Positions 1-6,869 of a DNA stretch of 13,009 nucleotides are shown piece by piece. Position numbers and translations under genes: made by a program. This stretch comes from an uncultured Chitinophagaceae bacterium (lineage in GTDB: Bacteria; Bacteroidota; Bacteroidia; Chitinophagales; Chitinophagaceae). The notes below the pieces were generated by a model. It did not search any database. It saw only the letters and a program-made list of their open reading frames with translations, and was not told the origin of the DNA. The number at the start of each line of letters is the position of its first letter. Within the stretch, counting starts at the first letter, position 1. Where the stretch lies: NCBI GenBank assembly GCA_903841915.1, contig CAIMKO010000137.1:1-13009 (forward strand), in the 5' to 3' direction.

Positions 1-1850
1 AAATTACAGAACAGCTGGTGTATGGTGGGATTTCCTGCGTTTTTTGGACACTGACCTTACAAACAACTTTCAAGTATATTATCCTCACATTACAGGCAGA
101 TAACAAAGGTGAAGGCGGTATCTTTTCGCTGTATGCGTTAGTATGGCGATATCGTCATTGGTTGTATTTCCCTGCAATACTCGGAGCGGCAACATTATTA
201 GCGGATGGTATCATCACTCCTCCTATTTCTGTTGCTTCAGCCATTGAAGGTTTAAACGGCGTGCATAGTTTAGAGAATATTATTGTCCCCGGAAATAATT
301 TAACGGTCGGAATTGTGATCGGTATCATTTCGCTATTATTTTTCTTTCAGCAATTCGGGACCAAAATCGTAGGCAGTTCTTTTGGGCCCATCATGTTTAT
401 TTGGTTTTCGATGATCATGGTATTGGGTATTTTTCAGATCATGAATTATCCCGGAATTCTTGCGGCTTTCAATCCAAAATATGCGTTTGATCTATTAGTT
501 CGTTACCCAAATGGATTCTGGTTATTGGGTGCGGTATTCCTTTGTACAACTGGTGCGGAAGCGTTATATAGCGATCTTGGCCATTGCGGAAAAAAGAATA
601 TACAAGTAAGTTGGATCTTTGTAAAGATCGCATTGATCGCAAATTATTTCGGCCAGGCTGCCTGGTTATTAAACAGTGGCAAAACAACACTCGATGGATT
701 GAATCCATTTTATGAACTGATGCCGCATTGGTTTTTAATTGCAGGAATTGTTATTGCAACTGCAGCAACCATTATTGCCAGTCAGGCATTGATCAGCGGA
801 TCATTTACATTGATCAGTGAAGCAGTGAGTTTGAATTTCTGGCCACGCATTACGATCAAATATCCTACAGATATTCGCGGACAAATTTATATTCCCAGCA
901 TTAACTGGCTCTTATGGGTGGGCTGTATCGGTATGATGCTGTATTTCAGGGATTCCGAAAAAATGGAAGCTGCTTATGGCTTCAGTATTACGGTTGCCAT
1001 GTTAATGACCACTTCATTGATGTATTATTATATGAAGTTCGTAAAGAAATGGCCGGTGGCTGTAATCGTTTTGATACTAATGATTTTCTTATCCGTTGAA
1101 TTGTCCTTCTTTATTGCCAATGTTGCCAAGATCAAGCAACGCTGGATGTTCCTGGTATTTGAATTCGGTTTAGTATTTGTAATGTATATCTGGTACAGGG
1201 CAAGAAAGATCACGAATCGTTTTCTTCAGTTTGAAAACTTGACCGAAGATATTGCTGCTTTAAAAAGATTAAGTGCTGCAACACTTATTCCTAAATATGC
1301 CACACATCTGGTTTACCTGACAAAGGCAAACAATAAAAAAAGTATTGAAAAAAGGATCATGGAATCCATCTTATACAAAAGGCCCAAACGTGCAGATGTA
1401 TACTGGTTTGTTCATATTGACAGAACAGATGAACCTTATACCATGGAATATACCATTGACACCATTGAGCCAAACAAAATAATGCGCATTGATTTTAAAT
1501 TAGGCTTCCGCATACAACCCAAGATCGGACTGTATTTCAAAAAAGTATTGAAAGAAGTATTGGCTAAAAAAGAACTGGTGGTTGAATTCAATGACGAATT
1601 AGCGAGCAAGTATCACTTAGACATCAATTCAGATATCAAATACGTTATTGTACAAAGGGTACTCTCAGTAGAAAATGAATTTTCTGTAAGAGAAGGCTTT
1701 ATCCTTAACTCTTACTTTTCAATCAACAAATGGGCATTGACAGATAAAAAAGCATTTGGGCTTGACGAAAACAATACAGAAATAGAATTAAACCCCCTCG
1801 TTGTAGCGCCGCCACATGAAGTGCAGCTGGTCAGGTATGCGCATGGTTAA
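1..1850 (+). CDS. kup: Kup-family K+ uptake transporter, 5' end outside window
   Basis: Low-affinity potassium uptake permease of the inner membrane (KUP/HAK/KT family, probably K+/H+ symport). The reading frame is open from the first base (first whole codon at 3), and alignment with the second copy at 3651-5639 implies that about 48 N-terminal residues, including the TM1 motif GDIGTSPLY, lie upstream. Visible family signatures are GEGGIFSL, LLADGIITPPIS and GAEALYSDLGH. About eleven hydrophobic segments are followed by a cytoplasmic tail of roughly 200 residues starting near KITNRF. The GTG at 18 lies inside conserved sequence and is not the start. The membrane part is very like the other copy, while the C-terminal tail (end LVRYAHG) has diverged. 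A strong terminator follows the stop. Family assignment is firm; transport kinetics and ion preference are inferred from the family. Confidence 0.95.
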   Translation, partial: ITEQLVYGGISCVFWTLTLQTTFKYIILTLQADNKGEGGIFSLYALVWRYRHWLYFPAILGAATLLADGIITPPISVASAIEGLNGVHSLENIIVPGNNLTVGIVIGIISLLFFFQQFGTKIVGSSFGPIMFIWFSMIMVLGIFQIMNYPGILAAFNPKYAFDLLVRYPNGFWLLGAVFLCTTGAEALYSDLGHCGKKNIQVSWIFVKIALIANYFGQAAWLLNSGKTTLDGLNPFYELMPHWFLIAGIVIATAATIIASQALISGSFTLISEAVSLNFWPRITIKYPTDIRGQIYIPSINWLLWVGCIGMMLYFRDSEKMEAAYGFSITVAMLMTTSLMYYYMKFVKKWPVAVIVLILMIFLSVELSFFIANVAKIKQRWMFLVFEFGLVFVMYIWYRARKITNRFLQFENLTEDIAALKRLSAATLIPKYATHLVYLTKANNKKSIEKRIMESILYKRPKRADVYWFVHIDRTDEPYTMEYTIDTIEPNKIMRIDFKLGFRIQPKIGLYFKKVLKEVLAKKELVVEFNDELASKYHLDINSDIKYVIVQRVLSVENEFSVREGFILNSYFSINKWALTDKKAFGLDENNTEIELNPLVVAPPHEVQLVRYAHG

Positions 1851-1864
1851 AGCGGTATTTTAAG

Positions 1865-1897
1865 AAAAGCGTGAATATTGAATTGTTCACGCTTTTT
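1865..1897 (+). terminator. Rho-independent terminator of the first kup gene
   Basis: Perfect 11 bp inverted repeat AAAAGCGTGAA (1865-1875) and TTCACGCTTTT (1886-1896) with a 10-base loop and a T-run, 15 bases after the kup stop codon. It separates kup from the kinase gene. The loop also holds the TTG proposed as the -33 element of the next promoter. Confidence 0.85.
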
Positions 1898-1914
1898 ATT
1901 TCGTCGTAATTTTA
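1883..1914 (+). promoter_or_regulatory. Putative promoter of the histidine kinase gene
   Basis: TTG at 1883-1885, 21 bases, then TAATTTTA at 1907-1914, a one-mismatch copy of the Bacteroidota -7 element TAnnTTTG. Spacing equals that of the kup promoter at 5846-5877. It predicts a transcript start near 1919 and a leader of about 20 nt. The -33 element overlaps the preceding terminator loop. Confidence 0.4.
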
Positions 1915-1937
1915 ATATTCAAGTCCCTCAATTTCTA

Positions 1938-3632
1938 ATGAGAATTAATCTGAAAACAAAGTTAATCATTTCACTGGGTTTCTTATTCCTGGTAATATTA
2001 TTATTTGGGGTATTGGGTGTATTCTATATCAACAAGCTCAGTACCGACGCAGAGAATATCATCCGGAATAATTATGAGACATTGGTATACAGCAATAATA
2101 TGCTAAAAGCAATTGACGAGATCCCGAAAAATAAAAAAGCAAGTGAAAACTTTGAGGTCAATCTGAAAAAGCAGGAAACAAATATCACCGAATCGGGAGA
2201 AAAGCAAGCCACAGAAGAGTTAAGAAAGAATTTCGAAGAGTTGAAAAAGGATCCAAGGGATGCAAGTAATTATAATGATATCAGACAAACTCTACAGGAG
2301 ATCAATAATATCAATCAGGCAGCGATCTACAAAAAAAATGAAATAGCAAAACACACTTCAGAAGAAGCTATATTCTGGCTCACCATAACTTTCTCTTTCT
2401 TATCGCTGGTTGCTTTCACATTGGTAATGAATATCCCGAGAGTGATCGCAACACCGGTCAGGGCACTATCAGAAGGTATCACAGAAATTGCCAATAAGAA
2501 CTACCGTAAAAGAATTTACCTGGATCAGAAAGATGAGTTCGGCGATCTGGCCAACACATTTAATGTAATGGCACAGAAATTAGATGAATACGAACACAGC
2601 AATCTTGCCAAGATAAAATTTGAGAAAAGCAGGATCGAAACCATCATCAATCAGATGAAAGACGGTATCATCGGGCTGGATGAAAAGAAAAATATCTTAT
2701 TCCTGAATGCCATTGCCGAAAAATTGCTTGGCTTAAAAGAATCGGAGATCATTGGAAAATACACTGCTGATATTGCCTTGAAGAATGATCTCATGCGAAT
2801 GCTTCTCCAAAACAGAAATGAAAATGAATTAAAGATCTATGCCGATAATAAAGAAAGCTATTTTAATAAATATGTGTTGGATGTTACCAATAACGATGAA
2901 GTGATCGGACAAGTGATCGTGTTGCGTAATATCACGCCATTTCATGAATTGAATGAAGCCAAAACTAATTTTATTGCAACTGTTTCGCACGAACTGAAAA
3001 CGCCCATCTCCAGCATTAAAATGAGTGCGCAATTACTGGCAGACAGCAGGGTGAGTGCATTAAGTACCGATCAAAAAGAACTATTGAAAAGCATCACCGA
3101 TGATGCAGATCGTTTATTGAAGATAACCAGCGAATTATTAAATATGTCGCAGGCAGAAACGGGTAACATCCAATTAAAACTGCAACCGGTACAGCCTGCG
3201 ATCATTGTAGAGCAGGCATTACAAGCCGTTCTGTTTCAGGCCCAGCAAAAGAATATCAGTATTCAAAAAAACATTCCGCAGCAATTATCAGCAGTGCAGG
3301 CAGATGCGGAAAAAACTTCCTGGGTCTTAATAAATTTCCTGACCAACGCGATTAAATATTCTCCGGAATCTTCTGCCATTGAAATCAGTGTTTCACAAAC
3401 TGAAAATAAGATCACTTTTGCTGTGGCCGATCACGGTAAAGGAATTGAAGAAAAATATTTGCCTAAACTGTTTGACCGGTATTTTAAAGTTCCCGGAACA
3501 TATGAACGTAGCGGCACAGGATTGGGGCTTGCTATCTCCAAAGAATTCATTGAAGCACAAGGTGGTACCATACGAGTACAAAGTGTTTTGAATGAAGGAA
3601 GCATCTTTTCTTTCACCTTATCAGCTGCATAA
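1938..3632 (+). CDS. Membrane sensor histidine kinase with HAMP and PAS domains
   Basis: A 564-residue two-component sensor kinase. In order: TM1 (about residues 9-31); an extracytoplasmic helical, strongly charged region (32-143, resembling a four-helix-bundle sensor); TM2 (144-166); HAMP (167-219); PAS (about 231-335); HisKA with phospho-accepting His351 in SHELKTP; and HATPase_c with N box around N466/N470, G1 box DHGKGI (498-503) and G2 box GTGLGLAI (526-533). All catalytic boxes are intact, so autophosphorylation is expected. The open frame extends upstream to a TTG at 1878, but that codon lies in the kup terminator loop, so ATG 1938 is preferred. There is no adjacent response regulator. 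Being flanked by two kup genes suggests a link to K+ or osmotic state. The sensor region recalls, from memory, the accessory HAMP/PAS kinase of Bacteroidota kdp loci, but the ligand is unknown. Confidence 0.92.
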   Translation: MRINLKTKLIISLGFLFLVILLFGVLGVFYINKLSTDAENIIRNNYETLVYSNNMLKAIDEIPKNKKASENFEVNLKKQETNITESGEKQATEELRKNFEELKKDPRDASNYNDIRQTLQEINNINQAAIYKKNEIAKHTSEEAIFWLTITFSFLSLVAFTLVMNIPRVIATPVRALSEGITEIANKNYRKRIYLDQKDEFGDLANTFNVMAQKLDEYEHSNLAKIKFEKSRIETIINQMKDGIIGLDEKKNILFLNAIAEKLLGLKESEIIGKYTADIALKNDLMRMLLQNRNENELKIYADNKESYFNKYVLDVTNNDEVIGQVIVLRNITPFHELNEAKTNFIATVSHELKTPISSIKMSAQLLADSRVSALSTDQKELLKSITDDADRLLKITSELLNMSQAETGNIQLKLQPVQPAIIVEQALQAVLFQAQQKNISIQKNIPQQLSAVQADAEKTSWVLINFLTNAIKYSPESSAIEISVSQTENKITFAVADHGKGIEEKYLPKLFDRYFKVPGTYERSGTGLGLAISKEFIEAQGGTIRVQSVLNEGSIFSFTLSAA

Positions 3633-3650
3633 AAACAGATGCTTGTATTT

Positions 3651-5639
3651 CTAAGGGCCAACGCGTCTTAACGGCAAATAACTTCTCGGGCTGATCAATA
3701 AAGGAACCCTTTCAGTAAGCGTTACTGCATTATCCAAACCAAATGCTTTCTGATCGGATTGTGCCAGACGTTTGATAGCGAAATAAGAATCCATGATAAA
3801 GCCTTCGCGCAATGTCAATTCGTTCTCGATAGAAAGGAAGGTTTCGATCACTACATATGTAATGTCGGTATGAAAATCATTCTGATCAAGGTTTTCATAC
3901 TTATTCAGGAATTCAAGCTCTTTATTCTTTTTCATTTCCTGCATCACCATCTTAAACAGGAGGTTGATCCTTGGCTGCACACGGAATCCCAATTTAAAGT
4001 TTACCCTGATCACTTTATTATGCGACATCTCATTAATGGAATATTCCATTTCGTATGGATTATCGGCTCGGTCAATATGCACAAACCAATATACATCCGC
4101 GCGTTTGGGTTTGCGGTTAATGATGCTGTCAATAATTCTTTTTTCAATATCGCCCGGTATATCTGCTTTTGTAAGATATACGAGGTGTGTAGCATATTTG
4201 GGGATCTCCTTATCGGCACTCAGGTCTATCAAGGATGGCAGATAATCCCGCATCTTCACAAAATACAAATATCGGTTGGTGATCTTTCTGGCCCTGAACC
4301 AGATCAACATGATAAATATTAAACTGCCTGCACCAAACAAAAGGAACATCCAGCTTTGTTTCAGTTTGGCAATGTTTGCAACAAAGAATGATAATTCAAC
4401 GACAATGAATACACTCATCACCATGAACACAATAAAATTATTCCATCTTTTCACGAAGTGCATATATACATACATCAGAGAAGTGGTCATCAACATCGCG
4501 ATCACAATAGAAAAACCATATGCCGCTTCCATATTGGTGCTCTGCTTAAAATAAAGCATGGTGCTTACACATCCGATCCATAAAATAAAATTGAGGCTCG
4601 GTATATAAATTTGGCCTTTAACATCGGTGGGGAATTTAATCGTCACTCTCGGCCAGAAATTCATACTGATGGCTTCACTGATCAGGGTAAAGGATCCGCT
4701 GATCAATGCCTGACTCGCAATAATGGTGGCGAATGTTGCAATAACGATACCTACTAACAAAAACCAGTGTGGCATCAATTCGTAAAAAGGATTGACATTG
4801 GCTCCTAAAGTATCGCTTCCCTGTGCCAGGAGCCAGGCACCTTGTCCCATATAATTAAAAATCAACGCCGTCTTTACAAAGATCCAACTCGTTTGAATAT
4901 TCTTTCTGCCGCAATGTCCCAGATCACTATACAATGCTTCTGCTCCTGTTGTACAAAGGAATACAGCTCCCAATAACCAGAACCCATGCGGATAGTTAAA
5001 AAGTAATTCAATACCGTAATAAGGGTTGATGGCTCTTAAAATGCCCGGGTTATGTACAATTTGAACAAGACCCAACAACATGATCATAGAAAACCAAATA
5101 AACATGATCGGGCCAAAAGCAAAGCCAACGATCTTTGTTCCAAAGCGCTGAAAGAAGAAAAGAAATGAAATGATACCGATCACTATTCCGATGGTCAATG
5201 TATTACCTGGAACAATCGTATGTTCTAAACCATGTACGCCATTTAAGCCTTCAATAGCTGATGAAACTGAAATCGGAGGTGTGATAATACCATCCGCGAG
5301 CAAAGTTGCTGCTCCTATTATTGCAGGAATATATAACCACTTTGCATAACGGCGAACGAGAGCGAATAAAGAAAAGATGCCGCCCTCACCCCTGTTATCT
5401 GCGCGAAGGGTAAGCAATACATATTTAAAAGTAGTTTGTAAGGTTAGCGTCCAGATCACGCAGGAAATACCACCGTAAACCAATTCCTGAGAAATTTCTC
5501 TGTCGCCGATAATGGATTTGAAAACGTATAAAGGTGAGGTACCGATATCTCCGTAAATAATTCCCAGTGTGACTAATAATCCTGCTACCGAAATTTTGCT
5601 CAGCTGATTAGTGTGATGATTGGCTGTTTGCGACGCCAT
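3651..5639 (-). CDS. kup: Kup-family K+ uptake transporter, second copy
   Basis: Complete 662-residue KUP-family permease, a usual length for the family. TM1 carries GDIGTSPLY (30-38), TM2/3 the GEGGIFSL motif (84-91, E85), then ADGIITPPIS (115-124) and GAEALYSDLGH (232-242). About twelve membrane segments precede a C-terminal cytoplasmic domain from around KITNRY. The start ATG (5637-5639) is the first in frame, and the N-terminus begins directly before the TM1 motif as expected. It converges with the histidine kinase gene, stops 18 bp apart, with no strong terminator between. It is a close paralogue of the copy at 1-1850, in inverted orientation; divergence is concentrated in the C-terminal tail. 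A promoter about 200 bp upstream gives it an unusually long leader. Function is firm at family level; why two copies are kept is unknown. Confidence 0.96.
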   Translation of the reverse strand: MASQTANHHTNQLSKISVAGLLVTLGIIYGDIGTSPLYVFKSIIGDREISQELVYGGISCVIWTLTLQTTFKYVLLTLRADNRGEGGIFSLFALVRRYAKWLYIPAIIGAATLLADGIITPPISVSSAIEGLNGVHGLEHTIVPGNTLTIGIVIGIISFLFFFQRFGTKIVGFAFGPIMFIWFSMIMLLGLVQIVHNPGILRAINPYYGIELLFNYPHGFWLLGAVFLCTTGAEALYSDLGHCGRKNIQTSWIFVKTALIFNYMGQGAWLLAQGSDTLGANVNPFYELMPHWFLLVGIVIATFATIIASQALISGSFTLISEAISMNFWPRVTIKFPTDVKGQIYIPSLNFILWIGCVSTMLYFKQSTNMEAAYGFSIVIAMLMTTSLMYVYMHFVKRWNNFIVFMVMSVFIVVELSFFVANIAKLKQSWMFLLFGAGSLIFIMLIWFRARKITNRYLYFVKMRDYLPSLIDLSADKEIPKYATHLVYLTKADIPGDIEKRIIDSIINRKPKRADVYWFVHIDRADNPYEMEYSINEMSHNKVIRVNFKLGFRVQPRINLLFKMVMQEMKKNKELEFLNKYENLDQNDFHTDITYVVIETFLSIENELTLREGFIMDSYFAIKRLAQSDQKAFGLDNAVTLTERVPLLISPRSYLPLRRVGP

Positions 5640-5699
5640 TGTTTTTTGGGGTTAAGGTTCAATCGAAGTATTTACTTGACAAGATGTTTCGTTGATTTG

Positions 5700-5726
5700 T
5701 TGCAGTAAACTGAAAATTTGCTGCAA
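5700..5726 (-). promoter_or_regulatory. Hairpin in the leader of the second kup gene
   Basis: Inverted repeat TTGCAG (5700-5705) and CTGCAA (5721-5726), continued inward by one mismatch and three A:T pairs, leaving a 7-base loop. It lies 60-87 bases before the start codon, inside the predicted transcript leader. It could be an RNA structure or a protein-binding site. No known riboswitch was recognised. Confidence 0.3.
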
Positions 5727-5736
5727 ATACTTTTTT

Positions 5737-5746
5737 CAAACGTTTG
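5737..5746. promoter_or_regulatory. Perfect 10 bp palindrome upstream of kup
   Basis: CAAACGTTTG reads the same on both strands. It lies inside the predicted kup leader, close to the hairpin at 5700-5726. Ten bases is short, so this may be chance in AT-rich DNA. Confidence 0.2.
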
Positions 5747-5845
5747 CAATAATTGTCAGGCACTGTTTATGCAATTTCAAAGGAAGCAATACGATATGAA
5801 TGATTCGATCCCGTTCTCTCTAGCTTTCTACGTCCGGTCAGCATG

Positions 5846-5877
5846 CAAATTTATACGGCTTTTGCTATCATAAACAA
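5846..5877 (-). promoter_or_regulatory. Promoter for the second kup gene (Bacteroidota type)
   Basis: Read on the minus strand: TTTTTG ending at 5875, 21 bases, then TAAATTTG (5853-5846), an exact match to the TAnnTTTG -7 consensus followed by C. A transcript start near 5840 would give kup a leader of about 200 nt. This is the best promoter match in the window. Confidence 0.6.
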
Positions 5878-5905
5878 AAATGATTCTATAAGGAGACAAA
5901 TTTAA

Positions 5906-5939
5906 TGACTAACAAATGTTAGTGAGCGAATCACTTACA
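5906..5939. promoter_or_regulatory. Cluster of overlapping inverted repeats, candidate operator
   Basis: ACTAACA (5908-5914) and TGTTAGT (5917-5923) form a perfect 7 bp inverted repeat with a 2-base centre. The right arm, extended to TGTTAGTGA (5917-5925), also pairs with TCACTTACA (5931-5939) across GCGAA with a single T:T mismatch. Three copies of one half-site in alternating orientation are typical of dimeric repressor operators such as those of TetR-type proteins, but no such regulator gene is in the window. The site lies about 30 bp upstream of the minus-strand kup promoter and directly before the pyrimidine tract. Confidence 0.4.
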
Positions 5940-5945
5940 TCACAA

Positions 5946-6332
5946 CTTCTTCCTTCTACCCTCCTCCTTTCACCTCCCTCCTTTCACCCTTTCACTTTTC
6001 ACCTTTCCCCTTTCACTTTTCATCTTTCCCCTTCTTACTTCTTACTTCGTACTTCTACCCTCGTACTTCCCTTTCCCCTTCCCCCTTCTTACTTCGTACT
6101 TCTACCCTCGTACTTCTCTTTCCCCTTTCACCTTCATCCTTCTAACTTCTAACTTCTAACTTCGTACTTCCCTTTCTCCTTTCACCTTTCACCTTCCCCC
6201 TTCTTACTTCGTACTTCCCTTTCACCTTTCACCTTCATCCTTCGTACTTCTAACTTCTAACTTCGTACTTCCCTTTCCCCTTCTTACTTCGTACTTCTAC
6301 CTTCGTACTTCCCTTTCACCTTCCCATTTCCC
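5946..6332. repeat. Degenerate pyrimidine-rich repeat tract
   Basis: About 387 bp whose plus strand is almost only C, T and A. Its ten guanines all fall in copies of TCGTACTTC (starting at 6047, 6061, 6094, 6108, 6162, 6209, 6242, 6263, 6289 and 6303). Other recurring words are TTCACCTTTCACCTT, TAACTTC in tandem, and CCCTTTCCCCTT. A 29-base direct repeat occurs at 6041-6069 and 6088-6116. There is no regular unit length, so it is not a CRISPR array or a simple satellite. It fills most of the gap between kup and the SRPBCC gene and overlaps the end of the latter. Similar GA-rich intergenic repeats occur, as I recall, in other Bacteroidota genomes; their role is unknown. Confidence 0.9.
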
Positions 6333-6788
6333 AAATCTATTTTCTACAGCTGTTACGCGGTGATCGAATATCTTCTGTAGTTGTGCTTTTACAAACAAAG
6401 CATGGGCAATATCGCCCAGGAAGAATAAGGGTAATTTATAATGAACAATATCGGTCATTTCAACGCCGTTTTCTATTGCTCTAAAATGGTGCTGATGATG
6501 CCATAAACTGTAGGGACCGTAACGTTGTTCATCCACAAAATAGTTTTGATCATGCACATGCGTTATCTCCGTCATCCAATACAAAGGAATACCCAATACA
6601 GGGCTAACTGTATACTCGATGATCTGACCCCCATACATATTCTCGCCGTGATGCTTGCTGATGATATTGAAACCAAGCTCAGCAGGTGTGATATGTTTGA
6701 GGTTATCGGGCTTACTGAAAAATGCCCAGGCTTCTGTTAATGAAATCGGGATCTTTTGAACTGTCTTGATGGAATACACTTTACTCAT
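6297..6788 (-). CDS. SRPBCC-fold (START/Bet v1-like) protein
   Basis: A 163-residue cytoplasmic protein of the SRPBCC superfamily, a fold with a deep hydrophobic ligand pocket. The N-terminal pattern (IPISLTEAWAFFSKPDNLKHITP, residues 13-35) is the typical first strand and helix pair of polyketide-cyclase-like members. The middle holds GGQIIEYTV and WMTEITHV, and the long C-terminal helix runs about 126-150. The frame stays open upstream to 6884, but that would overlap the divergent helicase start at 6870, so ATG 6788 is chosen; it begins MSKVYSIKT directly before the domain. Residues 153-163 (GKWEGEREVRR) and the stop codon are encoded by the pyrimidine repeat tract, so the natural end has probably been replaced or extended. 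It diverges from the helicase with 81 bp between. The ligand and biological role are unknown. Confidence 0.85.
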   Translation of the reverse strand: MSKVYSIKTVQKIPISLTEAWAFFSKPDNLKHITPAELGFNIISKHHGENMYGGQIIEYTVSPVLGIPLYWMTEITHVHDQNYFVDEQRYGPYSLWHHQHHFRAIENGVEMTDIVHYKLPLFFLGDIAHALFVKAQLQKIFDHRVTAVENRFGKWEGEREVRR

Positions 6789-6826
6789 ACTTCTCTGTTT
6801 GTATAATAAACAATTATTTTTCTCAT

Positions 6827-6865
6827 AAGTTGACAAAAAAGTTTCTTTTGCAACAATTACCTTTA
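6827..6865 (+). promoter_or_regulatory. Putative promoter of the helicase gene
   Basis: AAGTTGACA (6827-6835), 22 bases, then TACCTTTA (6858-6865), one mismatch from TAnnTTTG. Only four bases separate the -7-like element from the ATG at 6870, so transcription would begin at or beside the start codon. The same two words with the same spacing occur before the lipoprotein gene at 10116-10154. Confidence 0.4.
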
Positions 6866-6869
6866 ACAG

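Noticed and set aside
1878..1937. Upstream TTG start for the histidine kinase
   Set aside because: It lies in the loop of the kup terminator and would add 20 residues before a normal short N-terminus and TM1; ATG 1938 is better.
3599..3644. Bidirectional terminator between the kinase and kup stops (AAGCATCT / AGATGCTT)
   Set aside because: Only 8 bp of stem with a 30-base loop, overlapping the kinase coding end and lacking a proper T-run; too weak to annotate.
3759..4322. 187-codon open frame on the plus strand
   Set aside because: It is antisense to the conserved C-terminal domain of the second kup gene, has no recognisable domain, and is explained as a shadow.
5640..5840. c-di-AMP (ydaO-type) riboswitch in the kup leader
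   Set aside because: None of the conserved ydaO core segments could be recognised by eye; only simple hairpins are visible.
5916..6152. Open frame of 78 codons on the plus strand beginning in the inverted repeats
   Set aside because: Its product is a Ser/Pro/Phe/Leu low-complexity chain made wholly by the pyrimidine tract; no family resemblance and no promoter.
5946..6332. Possible CRISPR array
   Set aside because: Repeated words have variable length and spacing, there are no unique spacers of constant size, and no cas genes are near.
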